DNA of 64,000 nucleotides from Sialis fuliginosa (taxonomy: Eukaryota; Arthropoda; Insecta; Megaloptera; Sialidae). Where the stretch lies: the NCBI GenBank assembly GCA_961205875.1, contig OY540820.1, forward strand, positions 2,232,001 through 2,296,000, given 5' to 3'. Positions within the stretch are counted from its first letter, which is position 1, and each line of letters begins with the position of its first letter. The translations under genes were made by a program, and so were the position numbers. The notes below the pieces were generated by a model, which ran no database searches, had not been told where the DNA came from, and worked only from the letters and a program-made list of their open reading frames with translations. Positions 28,143 to 41,386 of the stretch are shown in pieces.

Positions 28143-29921
28143 AAACATAAATTTAAACATAAATTTAAACATAAATTTAAACATAAATTTAAACATAAAT
28201 TTAAACATAAATTTAAACTTAAATTTAAACATAAATTTAAACATAAATTTAAACTTAAATTTAAACATAAATTTAAACATAAGTTTAAACATAAATTTAA
28301 ACATAAATTTAAACATAAATTTAAACATAAATTTAAACATAAATTTAAACATAAATTTAAACATAAATTTTAACTAAAATTTAAACATAAATTTTAACAT
28401 AAATTTAAACATAAATTTAAACATAAATTTAAACATTAATTTAAACATAAATTTAAACCTAAATTTAAACATAAATTTAAACATAAAATTTAACATAAAT
28501 TTAAACATAAAATTTAAATATAAAATTTAAATATAAATTTAAACATAAATTTGAACATAAATTTAAACATAAATTTAAACATAAATTTAAACATAAATTT
28601 AAACATAAATTTAAACATAAATTTAAACATAAATTTAAACATAAATTTAAACATAAATTTAAACATAAATTTAAACATAAATTAAAACATAAATTTAAAC
28701 ATAAATTTAAACATAAAATTTAAACATAAATTTAAACATAAATTTGAACTTAAATTTAAACATAAATTAAAACATAAATTAAAACATAAACTTAGACATA
28801 AATTTATACATAAATTTAAACATAAATTTAAACATAAATTTAAACATAAAATTTAACATAAATTTAAACATAAATTTAAACATAAAATTAAACATAAGTT
28901 TAAACATAAATTTAAACATAAATTTAAACATAAATTTGAACATAAATTTAAACATTAATTTAAACATAAATTCAAACATAAATTTAAACATAAATTTAAA
29001 CATAAAATTAAACATAAGTTTAAACATAAATTTAAACATAAATTTAAACATAAATTTAAACATAAATTTAAACATAAATTTAAACATAAATTTAAACATA
29101 AATTAAAACATAAATTAAAACATTAATTTAAACATAAATTAAAACATAAACTAAAACATAATTTTAAACATAAATTTAAACATAAAATTAAACATAAATT
29201 TAAACATATATTTAAACATAAATTTAAACATAAATTAAAACATAAACTTAAACATAAATTTAAACATAAATTTAACCATAAATTTAAACATAAATTTAAA
29301 CATAAATTAAAACATAAATTTAAACATACATTTAAACATAAAATTAAAACATAAATTTAAACATAAATTTGAACTTAAATTTAAACATAAATTTAAACAT
29401 TACTTTAAACATAAATTAAAATATAAATTTAAACATAAATTTAAACATAAATTTAAACATAAATTTAAACATAAAATTTAAACATAAATTTAAACATAAA
29501 TTTGAACTTAAATTTTAACATAAATTAAAACATGAATTAAAACATAAACTTAGACATAAATTTATACATAAATTTAAACATAAATTTAAACATAAATTTA
29601 AACATAAGTTTAAACATAAATTTAAACATAAATTTAAACTTAAATTTAAACATAAATTAAAACATGAATTAAAACATAAACTTAGACATAAATTTATACA
29701 TAATTTTAAACATAAATTTAAACATAAATTTAAACATAAATTTAAACATAAATTAAAACATAAATTAAAACATAAATTTAAACTTAAATTTAAACATATA
29801 TTTAAACATAAATTTAAACATAAAATTAAACATAAGTTTAAACATAAATTTAAACATAAATTTAAACATAAATTAGAACATAAATTTAAACTTAAATTTA
29901 AACATAAATTTAAACATAAAT
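28143..29921 (+). repeat. Dodecamer satellite block 11
   Basis: Counterpart of block 3, 48 bp shorter because a short stretch between the CATAAAATTTAAAC and AAACTTAGACAT markers (near 28,750) is missing. Confidence 0.92.
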
Positions 29922-30133
29922 GTCAAATCTAGTCGTTTAGACACTAAATTTCCGATAAGTATCCAAAAACTGATGGAATTAATTTAATATAATTTGATCT
30001 GATTGTTATGGTACGAATCGAGACGTTTATTGTCAAAATACACCGATTTAATACAAATCGAGTCGATTTGCAGATGTTATATGTTTATTTACGTGTATGA
30101 TTTAGTTTATGTTTAATCTATTGCTTATGCATG
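29922..30133 (+). repeat. Satellite anchor copy 12
   Basis: Full anchor, A subfamily, counterpart of copy 4. Confidence 0.93.
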
Positions 30134-30688
30134 TTTATTTTTATGTTTATGTTTATGTTTATGTTTATGTTTATGTTTATGTTTATGTTTATGTTTATGT
30201 TTATGTTTATGTTTATGTTTGTGTTTGTGTTTATGTTTATGTTTATGTTTATGTTTATGTTTATGTTTATGTTTATGTTTATGTTTATGTTTATGTTTAT
30301 GTTTATGTTTATGTTTATGTTTATGTTTATGTTTATGTTTATGTTTATGTTTATGTTTATGTTTATGTTTATGTTTATGTTTATGTTTATGTTTATGTTT
30401 ATGTTTATGTTTATGTTTATGTTTATGTTTTTGTTTATGTTTATGTTTATGTTTATGTTTATGTTTATGTTTATGTTTATGTTTATGTTTATGTTTATGT
30501 TTATGTTTATGTTTATGTTTATGTTTATGTTTATGTTTATGTTTATGTTTATGTTTATGTTTATGTTTATGTTTATGTTTGTGTTTGTGTTTGTGTTTGT
30601 GTTTATGTTTATGTTTATGTTTCTGTTTATGTTTCTGTTTATGTTTATGTTTTAATTTAAGTTCAAGTTTATGATTAAACATAAACTT
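30134..30688 (+). repeat. Hexamer array 12 (TTTATG)86 plus junction
   Basis: 86 hexamers (30,134-30,649), two more than its counterpart array 4. It has two adjacent internal TTTGTG, the TTTTTG marker near 30,428, and four TTTGTG plus two TTTCTG at the end. The inverted repeat is at 30,665-30,688. Confidence 0.94.
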
Positions 30689-32526
30689 AAACATAAATTT
30701 AAACATAAATTTAAACATAAATTTAAACATAAATTTAAACATAAATTTAAACAAAATTTAAACTTAAATTTAAACATAAATTTAAACATAAATTTAAACT
30801 TAAATTTAAACATAAATTTAAACATAAGTTTAAACATAAATTTAAACATAAATTTAAACATAAATTTAAACATAAATTTAAACATAAATTTAAACATAAA
30901 TTTAAACATAAATTTTAACTAAAATTTAAACATAAATTTTAACATAAATTTAAACATAAATTTAAACATAAATTTAAACATTAATTTAAACATAAATTTA
31001 AACCTAAATTTAAACATAAATTTAAACATAAAATTTAACATAAATTTAAACATAAAATTTAAATATAAAATTTAAATATAAATTTAAACATAAATTTGAA
31101 CATAAATTTAAACATAAATTTAAACATAAATTTAAACATAAATTTAAACATAAATTTAAACATAAATTTAAACATAAATTTAAACATAAATTTAAACATA
31201 AATTTAAACATAAATTTAAACATAAATTAAAACATAAATTTAAACATAAATTTAAACATAAAATTTAAACATAAATTTAAACATAAATTTGAACTTAAAT
31301 TTAAACATAAATTTAAACATTAATTTAAACATAAGTTTGAACTTAAATTTAAACATAAATTAAAACATAAATTAAAACATAAACTTAGACATAAATTTAT
31401 ACATAAATTTAAACATAAATTTAAACATAAATTTAAACATAAAATTTAACATAAATTTAAACATAAATTTAAACATAAAATTAAACATAAGTTTAAACAT
31501 AAATTTAAACATAAATTTAAACATAAATTTGAACATAAATTTAAACATTAATTTAAACATAAATTTAAACATAAATTCAAACATAAATTTAAACATAAAT
31601 TTAAACATAAAATTAAACATAAGTTTAAACATAAATTTAAACATAAATTTAAACATAAATTTAAACATAAATTTAAACATAAATTTAAACATAAATTTAA
31701 ACATAAATTAAAACATAAATTAAAACATTAATTTAAACATAAATTAAAACATAAACTAAAACATAATTTTAAACATAAATTTAAACATAAAATTAAACAT
31801 AAATTTAAACATATATTTAAACATAAATTTAAACATAAATTAAAACATAAACTTAAACATAAATTTAAACATAAATTTAACCATAAATTTAAACATAAAT
31901 TTAAACATAAATTAAAACATAAATTTAAACATACATTTAAACATAAAATTAAAACATAAATTTAAACATAAATTTGAACTTAAATTTAAACATAAATTTA
32001 AACATTACTTTAAACATAAATTAAAATATAAATTTAAACATAAATTTAAACATAAATTTAAACATAAATTTAAACATAAAATTTAAACATAAATTTAAAC
32101 ATAAATTTGAACTTAAATTTTAACATAAATTAAAACATGAATTAAAACATAAACTTAGACATAAATTTATACATAAATTTAAACATAAATTTAAACATAA
32201 ATTTAAACATAAGTTTAAACATAAATTTAAACATAAATTTAAACTTAAATTTAAACATAAATTAAAACATGAATTAAAACATAAACTTAGACATAAATTT
32301 ATACATAATTTTAAACATAAATTTAAACATAAATTTAAACATAAATTTAAACATAAATTAAAACATAAATTAAAACATAAATTTAAACTTAAATTTAAAC
32401 ATATATTTAAACATAAATTTAAACATAAAATTAAACATAAGTTTAAACATAAATTTAAACATAAATTTAAACATAAATTAGAACATAAATTTAAACTTAA
32501 ATTTAAACATAAATTTAAACATAAAT
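30689..32526 (+). repeat. Dodecamer satellite block 12
   Basis: Counterpart of block 4. A one-base loss of register near 30,750 (AAACAAAATTTAAAC) and an extra dodecamer near 31,565 are the visible differences. Confidence 0.92.
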
Positions 32527-32738
32527 GTCAAATCTAGTCGTTTAGACACTAAATTTCCGATAAGTATCCAAAAACTGATGGAATTAATTTAATATAATTT
32601 GATCTGATTGTTATGGTACGAATCGAGACGTTTATTGTCAAAATACACCGATTTAATACAAATCGAGTCGATTTGCAGATGTTATATGTTTATTTACGTG
32701 TATGATTTAGTTTATGTTTAATCTATTGCTTATGCATG
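32527..32738 (+). repeat. Satellite anchor copy 13
   Basis: Full anchor, A subfamily, counterpart of copy 5. Confidence 0.93.
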
Positions 32739-33281
32739 TTTATTTTTATGTTTATGTTTATGTTTATGTTTATGTTTATGTTTATGTTTATGTTTATGTT
32801 TATGTTTATGTTTATGTTTATGTTTGTGTTTATGTTTATGTTTATGTTTATGTTTATGTTTATGTTTATGTTTATGTTTATGTTTATGTTTATGTTTATG
32901 TTTATGTTTATGTTTATGTTTATGTTTATGTTTATGTTTATGTTTATGTTTATGTTTATGTTTATGTTTATGTTTATGTTTATGTTTATGTTTATGTTTA
33001 TGTTTATGTTTATGTTTATGTTTATGTTTATGTTTATGTTTATGTTTATGTTTATGTTTATGTTTATGTTTATGTTTATGTTTATGTTTATGTTTATGTT
33101 TATGTTTATGTTTATGTTTATGTTTATGTTTATGTTTATGTTTATGTTTATGTTTATGTTTATGTTTATGTTTATGTTTGTGTTTGTGTTTGTGTTTATG
33201 TTTATGTTTATGTTTCTGTTTATGTTTCTGTTTATGTTTATGTTTTAATTTAAGTTCAAGTTTATGATTAAACATAAACTT
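32739..33281 (+). repeat. Hexamer array 13 (TTTATG)84 plus junction
   Basis: 84 hexamers (32,739-33,242), three fewer than array 5, with the same end structure. The inverted repeat is at 33,258-33,281. Confidence 0.94.
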
Positions 33282-34756
33282 AAACATAAATTTAAACATA
33301 AATTTAAACATAAATTTAAACATAAATTTAAACATAAACTAAAACATAAACTTAAAAATAAATTTAAACATAAATTTAAACATAAATTTAAACTTAAATT
33401 TAAACATAAATTTAAACATAAAATTAAACATAAGTTTAAACATAAATTTAAACATAAATTTAAACATAAATTTGAACATAAATTTAAACATTAATTTAAA
33501 CATAAATTCAAACATAAATTTAAACATAAATTTAAACATAAAATTAAACATAAGTTTAAACATAAATTTAAACATAAATTTAAACATAAATTTAAACATA
33601 AATTTAAACATAAATTTAAACATAAATTTAAACATAAATTAAAACATAAATTAAAACATTAATTTAAACATAAATTAAAACATAAACTAAAACATAATTT
33701 TAAACATAAATTTAAACATAAAATTAAACATAAATTTAAACATATATTAAAACATAAATTTAAACATAAATTAAAACATAAACTTAAACATAAATTTAAA
33801 CATAAATTTAACCATAAATTTAAACATAAATTTAAACATAAATTAAAACATAAATTTAAACATAAATTTAAACATAAAATTAAAACATAAATTTAAACAT
33901 AAATTTGAACTTAAATTTAAACATAAATTTAAACATTACTTTAAACATAAATTAAAATATAAATTTAAACATAAATTTAAACATAAATTTAAACATAAAT
34001 TTAAACATAAAATTTAAACATAAATTTAAACATAAATTTGAACTTAAATTTTAACATAAATTAAAACATGAATTAAAACATAAACTTAGACATAAATTTA
34101 TACATAAATTTAAACATAAATTTAAACATAAATTTAAACATAAGTTTAAACATAAATTTAAACATAAATTTAAACTTAAATTTAAACATAAATTAAAACA
34201 TGAATTAAAACATAAACTTAGACATAAATTTATACATAATTTTAAACATAAATTTAAACATAAATTTAAACATAATTTAAACATAAATTTAAACATAAAT
34301 TTATACTTAAATTTAAACATAAATTTAAACATTAATTTAAACATAAATTTAAACATAAATTTAAACATAAATTTAAACATAAAATTAAACATAAATTTAA
34401 ACATAAATTTAAACATAAATTAAAACATAAACTTAAACATAAATTTAAACTTAAATTTAAACATAAATTTAAACATAAATTTAAACATAAATTAAAACAT
34501 AAATTTAAACTTAAATTTAAACATAAATTTAAACATAAATTTAAACATAAATTTAAACATAAATTTAAACATAAATTTAAACATAAATTAAAACATAAAT
34601 TAAAACATAAATTTAATCTTAAATTTAAACATATATTTAAACATAAATTTAAACATAAAATTAAACATAAGTTTAAACATAAATTTAAACATAAATTTAA
34701 ACATAAATTAGAACATAAATTTAAACTTAAATTTAAACATAAATTTAAACATAAAT
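33282..34756 (+). repeat. Dodecamer satellite block 13
   Basis: Counterpart of block 5, same length (1,475 bp), including the AATTTAATCTTAAATTT variant near 34,613 (14,977 in block 5). Confidence 0.92.
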
Positions 34757-34968
34757 GTCAAATCTAGTCGTTTAGACACTAAATTTCCGATAAGTATCCA
34801 AAAACTGATGGAATTAATTTAATATAATTTGATCTGATTGTTATGGTACGAATCGAGACGTTTATTGTCAAAATACACCGATTTAATACAAATCGAGTCG
34901 ATTTGCAGATGTTATATGTTTATTTACGTGTATGATTTAGTTTATGTTTAATCTATTGCTTATGCATG
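34757..34968 (+). repeat. Satellite anchor copy 14
   Basis: Full anchor, A subfamily, counterpart of copy 6. Confidence 0.93.
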
Positions 34969-35541
34969 TTTATTTTTATGTTTATGTTTATGTTTATGTT
35001 TATGTTTATGTTTATGTTTATGTTTATGTTTATGTTTATGTTTATGTTTGTGTTTATGTTTATGTTTATGTTTATGTTTATGTTTATGTTTATGTTTATG
35101 TTTATGTTTATGTTTATGTTTATGTTTATGTTTATGTTTATGTTTATGTTTATGTTTATGTTTATGTTTATGTTTATGTTTATGTTTATGTTTATGTTTA
35201 TGTTTATGTTTATGTTTATGTTTATGTTTATGTTTATGTTTATGTTTATGTTTATGTTTATGTTTATGTTTATGTTTATGTTTATGTTTATGTTTATGTT
35301 TATGTTTATGTTTATGTTTATGTTTATGTTTATGTTTATGTTTATGTTTATGTTTATGTTTATGTTTATGTTTATGTTTATGTTTATGTTTATGTTTATG
35401 TTTATGTTTATGTTTATGTTTATGTTTATGTTTATGTTTGTGTTTGTGTTTGTGTTTATGTTTATGTTTATGTTTCTGTTTATGTTTCTGTTTATGTTTA
35501 TGTTTTAATTTAAGTTCAAGTTTATGATTAAACATAAACTT
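34969..35541 (+). repeat. Hexamer array 14 (TTTATG)89 plus junction
   Basis: 89 hexamers (34,969-35,502), two fewer than array 6. The inverted repeat is at 35,518-35,541. Confidence 0.94.
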
Positions 35542-37028
35542 AAACATAAATTTAAACATAAATTTAAACATAAATTTAAACATAAATTTAAACATAAACT
35601 AAAACATAAACTTAAAAATAAATTTAAACATAAATTTAAACATAAATTTAAACTTAAATTTAAACATAAATTTAAACATAAAATTAAACATAAGTTTAAA
35701 CATAAATTTAAACATAAATTTAAACATAAATTTGAACATAAATTTAAACATTAATTTAAACATAAATTCAAACATAAATTTAAACATAAATTTAAACATA
35801 AAATTAAACATAAGTTTAAACATAAATTTAAACATAAATTTAAACATAAATTTAAACATAAATTTAAACATAAATTTAAACATAAATTTAAACATAAATT
35901 AAAACATAAATTAAAACATTAATTTAAACATAAATTAAAACATAAACTAAAACATAATTTTAAACATAAATTTAAACATAAAATTAAACATAAATTTAAA
36001 CATATATTTAAACATAAATTTAAACATAAATTAAAACATAAACTTAAACATAAATTTAAACATAAATTTAACCATAAATTTAAACATAAATTTAAACATA
36101 AATTAAAACATAAATTTAAACATAAATTTAAACATAAAATTAAAACATAAATTTAAACATAAATTTGAACTTAAATTTAAACATAAATTTAAACATTACT
36201 TTAAACATAAATTAAAATATAAATTTAAACATAAATTTAAACATAAATTTAAACATAAATTTAAACATAAAATTTAAACATAAATTTAAACATAAATTTG
36301 AACTTAAATTTTAACATAAATTAAAACATGAATTAAAACATAAACTTAGACATAAATTTATACATAAATTTAAACATAAATTTAAACATAAATTTAAACA
36401 TAAGTTTAAACATAAATTTAAACATAAATTTAAACTTAAATTTAAACATAAATTATAACATGAATTAAAACATAAACTTAGACATAAATTTATACATAAT
36501 TTTAAACATAAATTTAAACATAAATTTAAACATAATTTAAACATAAATTTAAACATAAATTTATACTTAAATTTAAACATAAATTTAAACATTAATTTAA
36601 ACATAAATTTAAACATAAATTTAAACATAAATTTAAACATAAAATTAAACATAAATTTAAACATAAATTTAAACATAAATTAAAACATAAACTTAAACAT
36701 AAATTTAAACTTAAATTTAAACATAAATTTAAACATAAATTTAAACATAAATTTAAACATAAATTAAAACATAAATTTAAACTTAAATTTAAACATAAAT
36801 TTAAACATAAATTTAAACATAAATTTAAACATAAATTTAAACATAAATTTAAACATAAATTAAAACATAAATTAAAACATAAATTTAAACTTAATTTTAA
36901 ACATATATTTAAACATAAATTTAAACATAAAATTAAACATAAGTTTAAACATAAATTTAAACATAAATTTAAACATAAATTAGAACATAAATTTAAACTT
37001 AAATTTAAACATAAATTTAAACATAAAT
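35542..37028 (+). repeat. Dodecamer satellite block 14
   Basis: Counterpart of block 6, same length (1,487 bp), sharing the CATAAATTATAACATGAATT variant near 36,449. Confidence 0.92.
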
Positions 37029-37240
37029 GTCAAATCTAGTCGTTTAGACACTAAATTTCCGATAAGTATCCAAAAACTGATGGAATTAATTTAATATAAT
37101 TTGATCTGATTGTTATGGTACGAATCGAGACGTTTATTGTCAAAATACACCGATTTAATACAAATCGAGTCGATTTGCAGATGTTATATGTTTATTTACG
37201 TGTATGATTTAGTTTATGTTTAATCTATTGCTTATGCATG
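37029..37240 (+). repeat. Satellite anchor copy 15
   Basis: Full anchor, A subfamily, counterpart of copy 7. Confidence 0.93.
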
Positions 37241-37765
37241 TTTATTTTTATGTTTATGTTTATGTTTATGTTTATGTTTATGTTTATGTTTATGTTTATG
37301 TTTATGTTTATGTTTATGTTTGTGTTTATGTTTATGTTTATGTTTATGTTTATGTTTATGTTTATGTTTATGTTTATGTTTATGTTTATGTTTATGTTTA
37401 TGTTTATGTTTATGTTTATGTTTATGTTTATGTTTATGTTTATGTTTATGTTTATGTTTATGTTTATGTTTATGTTTATGTTTATGTTTATGTTTATGTT
37501 TATGTTTATGTTTATGTTTATGTTTATGTTTATGTTTATGTTTATGTTTATGTTTATGTTTATGTTTATGTTTATGTTTATGTTTATGTTTATGTTTATG
37601 TTTATGTTTATGTTTATGTTTATGTTTATGTTTATGTTTATGTTTATGTTTATGTTTGTGTTTGTGTTTGTGTTTGTGTTTATGTTTATGTTTATGTTTC
37701 TGTTTATGTTTCTGTTTATGTTTATGTTTTAATTTAAGTTCAAGTTTATGATTAAACATAAACTT
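37241..37765 (+). repeat. Hexamer array 15 (TTTATG)81 plus junction
   Basis: 81 hexamers (37,241-37,726), three fewer than array 7. The inverted repeat is at 37,742-37,765. Confidence 0.94.
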
Positions 37766-39156
37766 AAACATAAATTTAAACATAAATTTAAACATAAATT
37801 TAAACATAAATTTAAACATAAACTAAAACATAAACTTAAAAATAAATTTAAACATAAATTTAAACATAAATTTAAACTTAAATTTAAACATAAATTTAAA
37901 CATAAAATTAAACATAAGTTTAAACATAAATTTAAACATAAATTTAAACATAAATTTGAACATAAATTTAAACATTAATTTAAACATAAATTCAAACATA
38001 AATTTAAACATAAATTTAAACATAAAATTAAACATAAGTTTAAACATAAATTTAAACATAAATTTAAACATAAATTTAAACATAAATTTAAACATAAATT
38101 TAAACATAAATTTAAACATAAATTAAAACATAAATTAAAACATTAATTTAAACATAAATTAAAACATAAACTAAAACATAATTTTAAACATAAATTTAAA
38201 CATAAAATTAAACATAAATTTAAACATATATTTAAACATAAATTTAAACATAAATTTAAACATAAAATTAAAACATAAATTTAAACATAAATTTGAACTT
38301 AAATTTAAACATAAATTTAAACATTACTTTAAACATAAATTAAAATATAAATTTAAACATAAATTTAAACATAAATTTAAACATAAATTTAAACATAAAT
38401 TTAAACATAAATTTAAACATAAATTTAAACATAAATTTAAACATAAATTAAAACATAAATTAAAACATAAATTTAAACTTAAATTTAAACATATATTTAA
38501 ACATAAAATTAAACATAAGTTTAAACATAAATTTAAACATAAATTTAAACTTAAATTTAAACATAAATTTAAACATTAATTTAAACATAAATTTAAACAT
38601 AAATTTAAACTTAAATTTAAACATAAATTTAAACATTAATTTAAACATAAATTTAAACATAAATTTAAACATAAATTTAAACATAAAATTAAACATAAGT
38701 TTAAACATAAATTTAAACATAAATTTAAACATAAATTTAAACATAAATTTAAACATAAATTTAAACATAAATTTAAACATAAATTAAAACATAAATTAAA
38801 ACATAAATTTAAACATAAATTTAAACATAAATTAAAACATAAACTAAAACATAATTTTAAACATAAATTTAAACATAAAATTAAACATAAATTTAAACAT
38901 ATATTCAAACATAAATTTAAACATAAATTAAAACATAAACTTAAACATAAATTTAAACTTAAATTTAAATATAAATTTAAACATGAATTAAAACATAAAT
39001 TAAAACATAAATTTAAACTTAAATTTAAACATAAATTTAAACATAAATTTAAACATAAAATTAAACATAAGTTTAAACATAAATTTAAACATTAATTTAA
39101 ACATAAATTAGAACATAAATTTAAACTTAAATTTAAACATAAATTTAAACATAAAT
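37766..39156 (+). repeat. Dodecamer satellite block 15
   Basis: Left part is the counterpart of block 7. After ~38,460 it departs and joins block-9-like sequence, leading to a shortened anchor. This marks the right end of the 19.6-kb duplication as I can follow it. Confidence 0.9.
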
Positions 39157-39340
39157 GTCAAATCTAGTCGTTTAGACACTAAATTTCCGATAAGTATCCA
39201 AAAACTGATGGAATTGATTTAATATAATTTGATCTGATTGTTATGGTACGAATCGAGACGTTTATTGTCAAAATACACCGATTTAATACAAATCGAGTCG
39301 ATTTGCAGATGTTATATGTTTATTTACTTGTATGATTTAG
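39157..39340 (+). repeat. Satellite anchor copy 16 (3'-shortened)
   Basis: Same 184-bp shortened form as copies 9 and 10 (TTTACTTG, direct entry to hexamers) but with CTAAATTTCC, so it predates or lost the G change of copies 9 and 10. Confidence 0.92.
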
Positions 39341-39709
39341 TTTATGTTTATGTTTATGTTTATGTTTATGTTTATGTTTATGTTTATGTTTATGTTTATG
39401 TTTATGTTTATGTTTATGTTTATGTTTATGTTTATGTTTATGTTTATGTTTATGTTTATGTTTATGTTTATGTTTATGTTTATGTTTATGTTTATGTTTA
39501 TGTTTATGTTTATGTTTATGTTTATGTTTATGTTTATGTTTATGTTTATGTTTATGTTTATGTTTATGTTTATGTTTATGTTTATGTTTATGTTTATGTT
39601 TATGTTTATGTTTGTGTTTGTGTTTGTGTTTGTGTTTATGTTTATGTTTATGTTTCTGTTTATGTTTATGTTTTAATTTAAGTTCAAGTTTATGATTAAA
39701 CATAAACTT
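39341..39709 (+). repeat. Hexamer array 16 (TTTATG)55 plus junction
   Basis: 55 hexamers (39,341-39,670), the shortest array, without the TTTAG break; four TTTGTG and one TTTCTG at the end. The inverted repeat is at 39,686-39,709. Confidence 0.94.
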
Positions 39710-41174
39710 AAACATAAATTTAAACATAATATTAAACATAAATTTAAACATAAATTTAAACATAAATTTAAACATAAATTTAAACATAAATTTAAACATA
39801 AATTAAAACATAAATTAAAACATAAACTTAAACATAAATTAAAACATAAATTTAAACATAAATTTAAACATAAATTTAAACATAAATTTAAACATAAATT
39901 TTAACATAAATTTAAACATAAATTTAAACATAAATTTAAACATAAATAAAAACATAAATTTAAACTTAAATTTAAACATAAATTTAAACATAAATTTAAA
40001 CATAAATTATAACATAAATTTAAACATAAATTTAAACATAAATTTAAACATAAATTTAAACATAAAATTTAACATAAATTTAAACATAAAATTTAAACAT
40101 AAATTTAAACATAAATTTGAACATAAATTTAAACATAAATTTAAACATAAATTTAAACATAAATTTAAACATAAATTTAAACATAAATTTAAACATAAAT
40201 TTAAACATAAATTTAAACATAAATTTAAACATAAATTTAAACATAAATTAAAACATAAATTTAAACATAAATTTAAACATAAAATTTAAACATAAATTTA
40301 AACATAAATTTGAACTTAAATTTAAACATAAATTTAAACATTACTTTAAACATAAATTAAAATATAAATTTAAACATAAATTTAAACATAAATTTAAACA
40401 TAAATTTAAACATAAAATTTAAACATAAATTTAAACATAAATTTGAACTTAAATTTAAACATAAATTAAAACATGAATTAAAACATAAACTTAGACATAA
40501 ATTTATACATAAATTTAAACATAAATTCAAACATAAATTTAAACATAAGTTTAAACATAAATTTAAACATAAATTTAAACTTAAATTTAAACATAAATTA
40601 AAACATGAATTAAAACATAAACTTAGACATAAATTTATACATAAATTTAAACATAAATTTAAACATAAATTTAAACATAAGTTTAAACATAAATTTAAAC
40701 ATAAATTTAAACTTAAATTTAAACATAAATTTAAACATTAATTTAAACATAAATTAAAACATAAATTTAAACATAAATTTAAACATAAAATTAAACATAA
40801 ATTTAAACATAAATTTAAACATAAATTAAAACATAAACTTAAACATAAATTTAAACTTAAATTTAAACATAAATTTAAACATAAATTTAAACTTAAATTA
40901 AAACATAAATTTAAACTTAAATTTAAACATAAATTTAAACATAAATTTAAACATAAATTTAAACATAAATTTAAACATAAATTTAAACATAAATTTAAAC
41001 ATAAATTAAAACATAAATTAAAACATAAATTTAAACTTAAATTTAAACATAAATTTAAACATAAATTTAAACATAAAATTAAACATAAGTTTAAACATAA
41101 ATTTAAACATTAATTTAAACATAAATTAGAACATAAATTTAAACTTAAATTTAAACATAAATTTAAACATAAAT
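39710..41174 (+). repeat. Dodecamer satellite block 16
   Basis: Block-9-type start (CATAATATTAAA, CATAAATAAAAACAT) with only one CATTACTTTAAA composite (near 40,340), then a right part like blocks 2 and 10. Confidence 0.92.
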
Positions 41175-41386
41175 GTCAAATCTAGTCGTTTAGACACTAA
41201 ATTTCCGATAAGTATCCAAAAACTGATGGAATTGATTTAATATAATTTGATCTGATTGTTATGGTACGAATCGAGACGTTTATTGTCAAAATACACCGAT
41301 TTAATACAAATCGAGTCGATTTGCAGATGTTATATGTTTATTTACGTGTATGATTTAGTTTATGTTTAATCTATTGCTTATGCATG
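41175..41386 (+). repeat. Satellite anchor copy 17
   Basis: Full anchor, G subfamily, upstream of the first large TTTGTG expansion. The palindrome is intact. Confidence 0.93.
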
